A DNA stretch of 64,000 nt from Flavobacterium hungaricum (GCF_015182285.1 NZ_PRDM01000001.1:1364001-1428000); one strand, 5' to 3'; shown: positions 26,278 to 36,189, numbered from the stretch's first letter. The notes: generated from the sequence alone by a model not told the origin. Made by a program: numbers and translations.

Positions 26278-27273
26278 ATGAAATTTCAAAACAAAAATCT
26301 TAGCGCAGCAATTATGGGGATTTGTATGATTTTCTTCCAAAACATAAATGCCCAGTATTTAAAAGGCATTACAAATGTCAGGGACACTTCGTTTACCAAT
26401 GCGAGTGCTTTCAGGAAAACGCTCAAATATTTTCCTAATTGCGCTTTAGTTCCCAAAATGCATTTCGAAAATGTAACGCAGAAAAACGACATTACTTATT
26501 GCAGTTATGGCAGACGAAAAATGAAACTCGACGTTTTTTACGATAAAAATGCCCAAAAGAAACAAACAGCGATTATCATTATTCATGGTGGCGGCTGGCG
26601 TTCCGGCAGTAAAGAACAACATCATCAAATGGCGCAGAAACTGGCAAGTCTGGGATATGTGTGTTTTACGCCAGAATACCGACTTTCAACCGAAGCCCTT
26701 TTTCCCGCCGCGATTTATGATCTCAAAGCATGCATTCGCTGGGTGAGACAAAATGCTGCCAAATACAATATCAATCCGGATCAGATAACCGCTCTCGGAT
26801 TTTCGGCAGGAGGAGAATTGGCCGCTTTTATGGGCACGACAGCAAATATGCCGCTTTTTGAAGGCGCTGTTACCCATTCAGATTCAAAATCTCAGGTCAA
26901 TGCCGTAATTGATATCGACGGGACGCTCTCATTTGTGCATCCCGAAAGCAGTGAAGGCAACGACAGCAAAAATATTTCGGCAGGAACGTATTGGTTTGGA
27001 TATTCAAAAAATGAAAATCCTAAACTTTGGGAAACCGCTTCTCCTCTCAGCTACGTTAATGCCTCAACGCCGCCCACATTATTCATTAATAGTTCTATTG
27101 CCAGAATGCATGCCGGACGCGACGATTACAGAAAGATTTTAACTGAAAACGGAATCTATTCTGAAGTTCATGAGTTTGAAAATTCACCTCATACTTTTTG
27201 CCTTTTTAATCCCTGGTTTGAGACCACAATTCAATACATAGACAATTTCGTAACTAAAATATACCATAAATAA
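26278..27273 (+). CDS. Exported alpha/beta-hydrolase esterase (pectin/xylan acetylesterase candidate)
   Basis: The 331-residue protein has a signal peptide to about residue 26 (NINAQ). An alpha/beta-hydrolase fold follows with the oxyanion segment IIHGGGWRSGS, the nucleophile elbow GFSAGGE (GxSxG), and a C-terminal His in ENSPHTFCLF. This is the BD-FAE/acetyl-esterase type often found in plant-polysaccharide loci. Removing acetyl groups from pectin or attached side chains is the likely role. Its stop is 1 bp before the CE12 start, so the two esterases are translationally linked. Confidence 0.82.
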   Translation: MKFQNKNLSAAIMGICMIFFQNINAQYLKGITNVRDTSFTNASAFRKTLKYFPNCALVPKMHFENVTQKNDITYCSYGRRKMKLDVFYDKNAQKKQTAIIIIHGGGWRSGSKEQHHQMAQKLASLGYVCFTPEYRLSTEALFPAAIYDLKACIRWVRQNAAKYNINPDQITALGFSAGGELAAFMGTTANMPLFEGAVTHSDSKSQVNAVIDIDGTLSFVHPESSEGNDSKNISAGTYWFGYSKNENPKLWETASPLSYVNASTPPTLFINSSIARMHAGRDDYRKILTENGIYSEVHEFENSPHTFCLFNPWFETTIQYIDNFVTKIYHK

Positions 27274-27274
27274 T

Positions 27275-28072
27275 ATGAAAACAAAATTTGTAATTCCACT
27301 GCTTAGTATAACTCTGGCTGTTTTGATTATGGCTTTTACCAGATCAAAATCGGTAACTACCATTTATTTAATTGGTGATTCGACCGTGGCTGATTATGCC
27401 AATAATTATGAAGAAGGAAAAGATTATATGAAAACCAGATATCCCGTTACGGGCTGGGGACAAGTGTTTCAACAGTTTTTAGTTAAAGACAGCCTGAAAA
27501 AAATCAATAAAATAATTAAAACAGACAGTGCTTTTGTAGATGACAGAGCAAGGGGAGGCCGAAGCACCAGAACTTTTTTTCAGGAAGGCAGATGGCGCTC
27601 TGTATACGAAAACCTTAAAAAAGGAGATTTGGTCTTCATGCAGTTTGGTCATAACGATGCCGCCGAAGACAAACCGGAACGTTACGTAAATCTGGAAGGA
27701 TACAAAGAGTTTTTAAGGCTTTTTATTGAACAGACAAGAGCAAAAGGAGCCAAGCCAATTCTCTTAACTCCGGTAGCCAGAAACTTTCCGTGGAAAGACG
27801 ATAAACTGCAGAATATTCACGGTTTGTATCCTGATGCTGTAAAAGAAATTGCAAAAGAAATGAATGTAATGCTGATTGATTTAAACCAGAAATCAATTGA
27901 CTTTTTTACGAAAAAAGGAAAGCCATATGTTTCTGAAAACTACTTCATGAATTTAGGTCCGGGTATATATGAAGCCTATCCGAATGGTCAAAAAGACAAT
28001 ACGCATTTTCAAACCAAAGGTGCCGTAGAAGTCGCAAGGCTTGTTTTTGAAGGAATGAAAGAATTAAATTAA
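27275..28072 (+). CDS. Rhamnogalacturonan acetylesterase (CE12, SGNH hydrolase)
   Basis: The 265-residue product has an N-terminal hydrophobic signal or anchor (about residues 7-22). The four SGNH blocks follow in order: IGDSTVADY (Ser), a Gly block near ARGGRSTRTF, FGHNDAAEDKP (Asn) and DNTHFQTKGAVEVARL (Asp and His). CE12 enzymes deacetylate rhamnogalacturonan and related pectic polymers. The close coupling to the preceding esterase suggests both are needed for heavily acetylated pectin. Confidence 0.92.
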   Translation: MKTKFVIPLLSITLAVLIMAFTRSKSVTTIYLIGDSTVADYANNYEEGKDYMKTRYPVTGWGQVFQQFLVKDSLKKINKIIKTDSAFVDDRARGGRSTRTFFQEGRWRSVYENLKKGDLVFMQFGHNDAAEDKPERYVNLEGYKEFLRLFIEQTRAKGAKPILLTPVARNFPWKDDKLQNIHGLYPDAVKEIAKEMNVMLIDLNQKSIDFFTKKGKPYVSENYFMNLGPGIYEAYPNGQKDNTHFQTKGAVEVARLVFEGMKELN

Positions 28073-28088
28073 AATTTTGATACGCAGC

Positions 28089-28116
28089 AAAAGGGTTTGA
28101 TAAGAAAAACCCTTTT
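28089..28116 (+). terminator. Hairpin between CE12 and the giant CE8-PL1 gene
   Basis: AAAAGGGTTT (28089-28098) pairs with AAACCCTTTT (28107-28116), a 10-bp stem ending in four Ts. It lies in the 73-bp gap, so it may reduce read-through into the giant gene or act as a partial terminator. Confidence 0.6.
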
Positions 28117-28145
28117 GAACTTTACTAACTAAAACCAAAAACCAA

Positions 28146-31100
28146 ATGAAAAAACAATTTATTCACCTTTTCCTCATACTGTTTACAGTAATGGGGTTCT
28201 CTCAGACAATTGAGAGAATTGAAGCAGAAACTTTTAATCAGGCTTCGGGCGCGAGGGCAGAAACAAATGCCGCACTGTCCGGAACCGGAAATGTGGGTTA
28301 CATTAAAAACGGAACCTGGATTAAATTTAATGCTGTCAATTTTACCGAATTTGTAACCCGTTTTGATATTGCAGCGGCAGGTGCAGCAGGCGGTACTATC
28401 GAATTCAGGTTAGGAACTTCAACGGGAACTTTAATAGGAACCGCCGTTGTATCTGGAAGCACGGGATTTAGCAATTACAAGACTTTTTCTGCGGCCGTTA
28501 CGCCCACAATAGGCACATACGATTTGTACCTCGTTTTTACAGGATTAGGAACAGGTTATTTGTTTAACGTAGATTATTTTGAAAAAATAACCGAAAATCC
28601 CAATGCTGTTACTTATAACCTGACGGCAAATGTAAATCCGTCCTCATCAGGAACGGTTACGCTTAATCCCGCAGGAACTAAATTTGCACAGGGAACCGAA
28701 ATAAAATTAACTGCCAATAAAAATTTCGGATATAATTTTAAACAATGGACAGATGATAAAGGAGCAGTGGTTTCAACAGCAAATCCGCTTACTTATACCG
28801 TTACTTCAGATGCCGTTCTTACAGCAGAATTTGAATCTGTGCCTGTTTATACGCTTAATGTTACTGCCAGCGGAGCGTTTAGTTTAGGCGATTATGCAAT
28901 TGCTCCGGCCGGAAAGGACGGCGCATTTTCTGTTTATGAAAGCGGAACCAACGTTACCATAACAGCCGTTGAAAATGATATTATCAAATTCAGTAATTGG
29001 TCTGATGGTTCGACAGCTTTAAGCACTTCTGTAATAATGAATCAAAACCAAAATATTACAGGAACTTATGCCAATCAGAATTTTATTGCGGGATGGACAT
29101 TTAAAAACGATCAGTATGCAAATCCAAGAGTGGCAGAACTGTATTCTAAAATAGAAAACAAACCGCAGTTATTTGCTTACAATGCAGCCGACAATGTTCT
29201 TGCTCCAAACATAAGACTTCAAAACAGAGCCGGAAAAAACGGTTTTTGTGTATGGAATACAGATAGAGGTAATTTCTATTATTTTATGACAACGCTTTCG
29301 ACAGTGGGTTATAAAAACATCAATGTTGCTTCAGGTTTGCTGGGGTATTATTATGGCTGCGATCAATGGACATTTCAATATTCGCTAGACGGTGTAAATT
29401 TTATAAATGTTTCTGATCTAACGACAATTAATACAAATACGATTACCTCTATTGGCGGCATTCTTCCTGCAGAGGCCGAAGGAAAAGAAAAAATATATTT
29501 GAGATGGTTTCCTAATACCAACGGACCAAAACACGGAGATGCTGCAGATGTAACGGCTACAATTTTGTCAAATGTAATGATTAAGGCCGATGAAGTTTTG
29601 GTTGCAGATACCAATGCGCCTGTTTTGGAATCTTCTTTTCCGGCCACAGCGGCGAACTCTGTCGGGGCAAACGGCAATATCATTCTCAATTACAATGAGC
29701 AAGTTCAGTTTGGTACCGGACAAGCACTTCTTAATGGTAAAAATTTAAGCGTAGAGTTTATCAACAAAACCGTTAAGTTTAGTTACTTAGGGTTAGAATA
29801 TAACAAACAATATACTTTTACGCTTCCAGCGGGATTTGTAAAAGATCTATCGGGAAATAATGGCGAAGCAATTAGTTTGTCGTTTAAAACAATGGAAAAA
29901 CCAATTCCGGTTAAACGCAAATTTGATTTAATTGTAGATGCAGATGCCACTGCAGATCAGCTTGCTACAGGAAAATATGTAAAAACCATAGCCGAAGCAT
30001 TTGCTGCCGCGCCTAACAATGCCGCATCGAGATTTTTGGTTTTAATTACCAACGGAACGTATAATTTAGGCGGAGACGGTACAAATCCGCAGGATATTGT
30101 TTTAAAACTTCCATCAGGAAAAAACAATGTTTCGCTGATTGCACAATCAAAAGACAAAGTGATTTTGCAGGGAAATCCCGGTCAGGGCATTAAAAACGCG
30201 GTTCTGTCAATTGAAGCCAATGATTTGTATGTGGAAAACGTTACCATCGAACACAAAGACGGAATCGTAAATTCTGGCCAGAAACCAGCACTAAATCCTG
30301 CCGGAGACCGAAATGTTTATAACGGAATTAGATTAAGAAGCAAGCAGGACACGCAGGTTACAGGAGGAAACAGAAGTTTTTACTATAAATCTACAATAGA
30401 AGGTGATGTCGATTTTATCTGCGGAGGCGGCACACATTGGTTTGAAGAATGCAGATTAGTTTCTGTTGCGCCGGGCTATATTGTGGCGCCAAATCACGAT
30501 GCAGCGACAAAATACGGTTATATTTTCAACAATAATACCATTACCGCAACTACGAGTTATTATTTAGGGCGTCCGTGGCAAAATTCACCACGAGCCGTTT
30601 ATCTGAATACCAAAATGATAAATGAGCCCAATACACTCGGCTGGGCAAATATGGGTACTTATCCGGCTCTTTTTGCAGAATACAACAGTGTAAACGGAAA
30701 TGGAATTGCCGTAAATACCAATAACAGAACCAATACCTTTACCGTAAACGGCATTTCGCAGACAGGAAATTACAATCCTGTACTAACAAAAGCGCAGGCC
30801 GACGAATTTACCATAGAAAATGTGCTGAGCGGTACAGACAAATGGGATCCGCGCCGAGTGGTAGAACAAGTCTCAAAACCTTCTAATCTTATAGCAGAAG
30901 CCAATACTTTAAAATGGGATCAAAACCCGTATGCCATTTGTTATGTTATTAGTAAAGATGGTAAAATTACAGCCATTACTACCGATGCAGTTTTTGAAGA
31001 TAAGGCAGCTCTGGCGGGAACTTACACCTACACCGTACAAGCGGCAAACGAATACGGCGGTTTAAGTGACATAAGCAGTATTACTATGACCGTAAACGGA

Positions 31101-34100
31101 GGAACAGTAAAATCTGCTGTAGCGTACTTCAATTCAATTGACGGTAAAGCTTTATCAGGTTTAAGTCCGATTGAATATACAGAAGGAACAGCATTGACAC
31201 TTCCGTTGCCGACTTTGCAGGGTTATACATTTTTTGGATGGTCGGCTTCAGCTTCCGTTCCAAATTCAATTAAAGAAATTTCTGCCGATGCCAAAGGAAA
31301 TCAAACATTATATGCATTTTGGGGAGCGGCTGGAAACAATAAACCAGACGAAACAACACCGCCGTCTAACTTTGATTATGAGTTTACGGCAGCGGTAAAT
31401 AAAAGCTGGGACAATTCGGCAAACTTTAATCCGGCAGAAATGCCTGCTGCAGGAAAAACAGTTTCGTGCAAGAAAGAAATAGAAACAACTGCGACAGTTT
31501 TTCCAGCCGATATTACTTTTGCAGAGGCAGGAGTGCTTCGTTTAAGAGGAGCACATAAAGCCACAGGAAACCTGATTTTTAAAGAAGGAACCCGTGTGTA
31601 CTACAATACAGGCGGCGCAGGGATGACTTTAGAAGCCCCAATTATCATTTCAGGAAATGTAAAATTCGAAATGATCTCCGGAATTGCCAATCAAACCACG
31701 ATGACTTTGAACGGCCCCGTTTCTGGAAACGGAACTGTACTGGCAATGAATACCGGACAAGGAACAAATGCCAATACGGGAATTTTGCTTTTAAAAGGAG
31801 ACAACAGTGAATTCATAGGAACTTGGGATCTAACGCAAAAAAGCACAAAATTCCCAGCTTTAAATTATCCAACGGTAATTGAAGGAGCTGCCGCCAATGC
31901 TTTTGGTTCAGGAACAATAAAAATTGGACAAGATAACTATGTAATATTCAGTCATGAGCGCGCTGCAGGTTCTAGTTTAAATTTAAGTATTACAGAGAAC
32001 GGAAAAGCGTCCTTAAATACGGTTTTAAACGTACAGAAACTGACCATAAACGGTGTAGATTTTAAAGAAGGTAGTTATGATAAAAGTACTAATCCGGAAT
32101 TTTTTCTAGGAGAAGGAAAAATCGAAGTTAAAAAAGAAGCTTCAGGCGGAGGTAATGAAAATGTACCTGCATTTCCGGGAGCCGAAGGTTATGGTAAATA
32201 CGTAACAGGAGGCCGCGGCGGAAAAGTTATTTACGTAACAAATTTAGAAGATTCAGGAAAAGGTTCGCTTCGTGATGCGATAAATCAGTCCGGTCCCAGA
32301 ATTGTGGTTTTTAAAGTATCCGGAAATATTAAATTAAAAAGCGAATTGAATATTACAGATAATATCACCATTGCAGGGCAAACCGCTCCGGGCGGTGGTA
32401 TTACCCTGAGAGATTACAATGTTAAAGTAAGGGGAAATAATGTTATCCTTCGTTATTTGCGTTTTAGAATGGGCGATACCCATGATGTAGAAAATGATGC
32501 CTTAGGCGGACGTTTTCAAAAGAATATCATAGTAGATCACTGTTCAATGAGCTGGTCTACAGATGAATGTGTTTCTTTTTATCAAAACGAAAACTTCACA
32601 CTTCAATGGTGTATTATTTCAGAAAGCCTTAGAAATTCGGTTCATGCAAAAGGAGGACACGGCTATGGTGGAGTATGGGGAGGTAAAAATGCCTCTTTTC
32701 ATCACAATTTATTAGCGCATCATGACAGCCGTAACCCGAGATTAGGCGAATATGCCAATGATATTTTTGCCAAAACCGATTTGGTTGATATTCGCAACAA
32801 CGTAATCTACAATTGGGGCGGCAACAGCTGTTATGGCGGCGATGCGATGAATGTGAATATAGTAAATAATTACTGGAAACCAGGACCCGGAACTTCTAAT
32901 TCTACTAAAGAACGTATTTTATCAACAGGCAGAAGTCTGGACACCACTTCTCCGTTATACGGAATTTGGGGAAAATATTATGTAGACGGGAATTATGTAG
33001 TTGGATCGCCAAGAACTACTCAGGACAACTGGACGTATGGTGTTTACAGTCAGTTTCACAGCAGTCAGCTCCCGGTAAGTGATGCTGATAAAGAAGAAGT
33101 TAAAATTGAAGCCCCGCATCCTTTTGGCGAAATTACAACGCACAGTGCGACAAAAGCTTACGAACTTGTTTTAGAAAATGCAGGTGCTAATTTATTTAGA
33201 GACTCAGTAGATAAACGAGCGGTAGACGATACGCGTTCTGGTACAGCCAGTGTTATGAATGGCGGTAACGGAAGTACAAACGGTTATATCGATACGCCTT
33301 CGGCTGCGGGCGGATGGCCTGAACTTCCGGCTGGAGAAGCACCGGAAGACACAGACGGAGACGGAATGCCTGATAAATGGGAAACAGAGAAAGGATTAAA
33401 TCCTGCTAATGCTGCCGATGGTAATTTAAAAACCGTTGACGGCGTTTATACGAACATTGAAGTTTACATTAACAGCATCGTAAACCATCTTACAGCAAGT
33501 CAAAACGGAAGTTTAGAGGTGTATGTAAATCCGCAGAACTTTGTTGAAAAATACAATGCGGCCGAAGATGGAAGCAAGTTTATCATGGCAGGCGGCACTT
33601 ATACTGCAACTGCTGCGCTTGCGGTTAAAAATCATAAATACACTTTTGTTCCCGATGAAGGCGCAAAACCAGTTTTTACTGCATCCTTTTTCTCAGACAA
33701 GCCAGAGATTTTTTCAGGAAGTTTAAGTTTTTCAGGTGTTGATTTTGATCTGACAAATGGCAGTCCAAATGTGATACAGCTGCAAAAAGGAGCAGGTTTG
33801 GCAGGTTTAGAGATTAAAAATGCTCTTGTAAAAGGAATCAAACAAAGTTTATTGGTAACAGAAGGAAATAGTGAACATGCTGTCTCAAAAATTGTTTTGG
33901 ACAATTGTATTATCGACGGAAGTGCAGCCGAAGGCTCGAGCTTTATACAGCCTGATTCTCGTATTGTCAATTCGGTTTCGATTAAAAACTCGACTATTTT
34001 CAATTATAAAAAAGGAAATAATTTTTTAATTCTTCAGAAAAAAGATGCCGTAAATGAGGCGGTGAACATAACGATTGAAAACAATACCATTCATAATACC

Positions 34101-35417
34101 GCTTTAAACGCTTTTGTATTGGTCGACAATCAGTACAGCAATGCTTCGACTTATACATTCAGAAACACTATTATGCAGGATGAACGCGAAAATGCCAAGC
34201 CTATTTATGTGTTTAATGCTAATCATGCTAGCGGAGCCGGAACAGTTGTTTTAGACAATAATCTTTTTATTGGTGTTTCTTCTCAACTGGTAAAAGGTGC
34301 AGTTTCTGTTACCGAAACCAATGTGAAAACGCTTGCAGGTTTGGGAATGACGGCACTTTCGTACCCAAATGCAGCTTTAGGAAATTTCAGTTTCTCTAAA
34401 AATTCACCTTTGGCGAAAGCCTCATCAACAGGAGGAGCTTTAGGAGATCCAAGATGGTTAAAAGCAGATGCCAGATTTTCTCAAATTAATTACCTGAATT
34501 CTATTGACGGAAAAGCCATTACACTTTCTCCGGCAGAATATATGGAAGGTGTTTTGACAAATTTACCACTGCCAAAATTAGAAGGTTATACCTTTTTTGG
34601 ATGGTCGGCTTCTGCCACAATTCCGGGTTTGCTTAAAAGTATTCCGGAAACGGCAACAGGAAATCAGATTTTTTATGCTTTTTGGGGAGAAGGCGGGAAC
34701 AATAAACCCGATGTTGCGGTAAAATCGGCAATAGCTTATCTTAATTCAATCGATGGCAAAGCTTTGGCAGGTTTAACGCCTGCAGAATATTCAGAAGGAA
34801 CGGCACTGACATTACCCATTCCGATTTTAAAAGGTTATACCTTTTTTGGATGGTCGGTTTCTGCCACGACTCCAAATTCAATTAAAGAAATTGCAGTCAG
34901 CGCAACAGGAAACCAGACTTTTTATGCTTTTTGGGGAGCAGGCGGTAATAATAAAGCCGATGAAGTTGTACCGCCGTCTTTTTTCAAAGTTTCGTATTTA
35001 AATCTTCCGGCAGGAACCGTAAATCCTAATAAAACCAGTATGCAGACTGGAACTGCTTATACATTAGAAGAAGCTTCGTGCATAGGTTACCGATTTTTAG
35101 GATGGTACACGGATAGTTCGTATGCAAGGGAAATAATTAGTTTTGATAAAAATCAAACAGCAGATTTTACGTTGTACGGAAGATGGAAAAAGTTAGGAGA
35201 ATTTTATGCGTTTCCTACGATTGCAGCGGGAAAAGTGACTTTAAAGACTTCTGTTTTTAATGACAAGGTTACGATATTCGGCATGAACGGCATAGCGGTA
35301 AAACATCTCGATATCAATGGTTTTGAAACAGAAATTCCTATTGCTGATTTGGCAGCTGGAAGTTATTTTATAAAAAGCCTGAAAACCGGAGAAGTTACCA
35401 GGATTATAGTGAAATAG
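28146..35417 (+). CDS. Giant secreted multidomain pectinase: CBM6-like, CE8, PL1, InlB-type repeats, T9SS signal
   Basis: The 2423-residue product has a signal peptide (1-20), a CBM6-like sandwich (about 21-149), two divergent InlB-type repeats (156-309), an unassigned sandwich (313-485) and a SbsA-like Ig domain (489-584). A CE8 pectin-esterase domain (592-909; SKQDTQVTGG, DFICGGG, LGRPW) leads to an FnIII-like stretch, an InlB B-repeat (992-1062) and a beta-solenoid segment (1075-1335). A PL1 pectate-lyase domain follows (1341-1729; PAFPGAEGYG, HHDSRNPRLGEY), then a calcium-type DTDGDGMPDKWE loop, a DUF5123-like helix ending GALGDPRWL (to about 2109), three more InlB-type repeats and a C-terminal T9SS sorting domain. 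It should be exported by T9SS to the surface and both de-esterify and cleave homogalacturonan. The CE8 part lacks the usual QAVA motif. Confidence 0.9.
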   Translation: MKKQFIHLFLILFTVMGFSQTIERIEAETFNQASGARAETNAALSGTGNVGYIKNGTWIKFNAVNFTEFVTRFDIAAAGAAGGTIEFRLGTSTGTLIGTAVVSGSTGFSNYKTFSAAVTPTIGTYDLYLVFTGLGTGYLFNVDYFEKITENPNAVTYNLTANVNPSSSGTVTLNPAGTKFAQGTEIKLTANKNFGYNFKQWTDDKGAVVSTANPLTYTVTSDAVLTAEFESVPVYTLNVTASGAFSLGDYAIAPAGKDGAFSVYESGTNVTITAVENDIIKFSNWSDGSTALSTSVIMNQNQNITGTYANQNFIAGWTFKNDQYANPRVAELYSKIENKPQLFAYNAADNVLAPNIRLQNRAGKNGFCVWNTDRGNFYYFMTTLSTVGYKNINVASGLLGYYYGCDQWTFQYSLDGVNFINVSDLTTINTNTITSIGGILPAEAEGKEKIYLRWFPNTNGPKHGDAADVTATILSNVMIKADEVLVADTNAPVLESSFPATAANSVGANGNIILNYNEQVQFGTGQALLNGKNLSVEFINKTVKFSYLGLEYNKQYTFTLPAGFVKDLSGNNGEAISLSFKTMEKPIPVKRKFDLIVDADATADQLATGKYVKTIAEAFAAAPNNAASRFLVLITNGTYNLGGDGTNPQDIVLKLPSGKNNVSLIAQSKDKVILQGNPGQGIKNAVLSIEANDLYVENVTIEHKDGIVNSGQKPALNPAGDRNVYNGIRLRSKQDTQVTGGNRSFYYKSTIEGDVDFICGGGTHWFEECRLVSVAPGYIVAPNHDAATKYGYIFNNNTITATTSYYLGRPWQNSPRAVYLNTKMINEPNTLGWANMGTYPALFAEYNSVNGNGIAVNTNNRTNTFTVNGISQTGNYNPVLTKAQADEFTIENVLSGTDKWDPRRVVEQVSKPSNLIAEANTLKWDQNPYAICYVISKDGKITAITTDAVFEDKAALAGTYTYTVQAANEYGGLSDISSITMTVNGGTVKSAVAYFNSIDGKALSGLSPIEYTEGTALTLPLPTLQGYTFFGWSASASVPNSIKEISADAKGNQTLYAFWGAAGNNKPDETTPPSNFDYEFTAAVNKSWDNSANFNPAEMPAAGKTVSCKKEIETTATVFPADITFAEAGVLRLRGAHKATGNLIFKEGTRVYYNTGGAGMTLEAPIIISGNVKFEMISGIANQTTMTLNGPVSGNGTVLAMNTGQGTNANTGILLLKGDNSEFIGTWDLTQKSTKFPALNYPTVIEGAAANAFGSGTIKIGQDNYVIFSHERAAGSSLNLSITENGKASLNTVLNVQKLTINGVDFKEGSYDKSTNPEFFLGEGKIEVKKEASGGGNENVPAFPGAEGYGKYVTGGRGGKVIYVTNLEDSGKGSLRDAINQSGPRIVVFKVSGNIKLKSELNITDNITIAGQTAPGGGITLRDYNVKVRGNNVILRYLRFRMGDTHDVENDALGGRFQKNIIVDHCSMSWSTDECVSFYQNENFTLQWCIISESLRNSVHAKGGHGYGGVWGGKNASFHHNLLAHHDSRNPRLGEYANDIFAKTDLVDIRNNVIYNWGGNSCYGGDAMNVNIVNNYWKPGPGTSNSTKERILSTGRSLDTTSPLYGIWGKYYVDGNYVVGSPRTTQDNWTYGVYSQFHSSQLPVSDADKEEVKIEAPHPFGEITTHSATKAYELVLENAGANLFRDSVDKRAVDDTRSGTASVMNGGNGSTNGYIDTPSAAGGWPELPAGEAPEDTDGDGMPDKWETEKGLNPANAADGNLKTVDGVYTNIEVYINSIVNHLTASQNGSLEVYVNPQNFVEKYNAAEDGSKFIMAGGTYTATAALAVKNHKYTFVPDEGAKPVFTASFFSDKPEIFSGSLSFSGVDFDLTNGSPNVIQLQKGAGLAGLEIKNALVKGIKQSLLVTEGNSEHAVSKIVLDNCIIDGSAAEGSSFIQPDSRIVNSVSIKNSTIFNYKKGNNFLILQKKDAVNEAVNITIENNTIHNTALNAFVLVDNQYSNASTYTFRNTIMQDERENAKPIYVFNANHASGAGTVVLDNNLFIGVSSQLVKGAVSVTETNVKTLAGLGMTALSYPNAALGNFSFSKNSPLAKASSTGGALGDPRWLKADARFSQINYLNSIDGKAITLSPAEYMEGVLTNLPLPKLEGYTFFGWSASATIPGLLKSIPETATGNQIFYAFWGEGGNNKPDVAVKSAIAYLNSIDGKALAGLTPAEYSEGTALTLPIPILKGYTFFGWSVSATTPNSIKEIAVSATGNQTFYAFWGAGGNNKADEVVPPSFFKVSYLNLPAGTVNPNKTSMQTGTAYTLEEASCIGYRFLGWYTDSSYAREIISFDKNQTADFTLYGRWKKLGEFYAFPTIAAGKVTLKTSVFNDKVTIFGMNGIAVKHLDINGFETEIPIADLAAGSYFIKSLKTGEVTRIIVK

Positions 35418-35442
35418 TATCAAAAATAAAATCATACGCAAT

Positions 35443-36102
35443 ATGAATCATAGTATCAAATTAGTACTGTTGCTTTTCATCACATTATTTTCATCTTGTG
35501 CTGACGATGAAGACAATGCAAACGCTGCAGGAAATAATAAGGGATTTTTAAAAATAGGCAGTCAAAGTGTCGAATTATCGCAGGGATATCTCGAAAATTA
35601 CGGCACACGAGGCAATGCCTACAACATTGATTTTTCGTTACGATCTAAATCGGTTTCCGGAGAAGGGGACGGCGCGGTGGTTTATTTCGAATTGTTTTCT
35701 TCACTTCAAAATAATTTAGCCAAAGGTGATTATAGTTTTGGAGGATATTCAGAAGCCACAGCCTATACTTTTACCAAATGGGCGCAGTCGTTACTGGGTA
35801 AGAATATCAATGCAGAAAAAGGCGGTATGTCGGTTACAAACGGTATCAGTATCAGGCCTTCGGGCGGTACTTTTAAAGTAATCGAAAACGGACCGGCATA
35901 TAAAGTTAGTTTTACCGGAAAAGGAACTGCCAGTTATTATAAAGACGGCGTGCTGGCCTCAACCCAGAACGATGTTAGTCTTATAATGCAGTACGAGGGA
36001 GATGTAAAACGATCTGAAGGGAAAAACTTTACAGCCAAAAAGACAAACTCAAATGAGCGTTTAGAGAAAGACTATGCTGTTATTTGGAATGTTCCAGATT
36101 AG
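35443..36102 (+). CDS. Lipoprotein of unknown function at the end of the pectin operon
   Basis: The 219-residue product has a lipoprotein signal (LLFITLFSSCADDEDN, Cys at about 20). The acidic run after the cysteine resembles the surface-export signal of Bacteroidota lipoproteins. The remainder is Gly/Ser/Tyr-rich and probably beta-structured, with no recognised domain. It lies 25 bp after the giant pectinase and before a terminator, so it is the last gene of the locus. A role in binding glycan or the secreted enzyme is possible but unsupported. Confidence 0.7.
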   Translation: MNHSIKLVLLLFITLFSSCADDEDNANAAGNNKGFLKIGSQSVELSQGYLENYGTRGNAYNIDFSLRSKSVSGEGDGAVVYFELFSSLQNNLAKGDYSFGGYSEATAYTFTKWAQSLLGKNINAEKGGMSVTNGISIRPSGGTFKVIENGPAYKVSFTGKGTASYYKDGVLASTQNDVSLIMQYEGDVKRSEGKNFTAKKTNSNERLEKDYAVIWNVPD

Positions 36103-36163
36103 ATATTTTTACAAAATAACAGCGTAACGAACTGAAAAATAATATATTGTTATTAAATATAAA

Positions 36164-36189
36164 AAGAGACGACTGGCTAGTCGTCTCTT
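36164..36189 (+). terminator. Rho-independent terminator ending the pectin operon
   Basis: AAGAGACGACT (36164-36174) pairs perfectly with AGTCGTCTCTT (36179-36189) around a GGCT loop, preceded by an A run and followed within a few bases by five Ts. It lies about 60 bp after the last lipoprotein stop. Confidence 0.88.
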
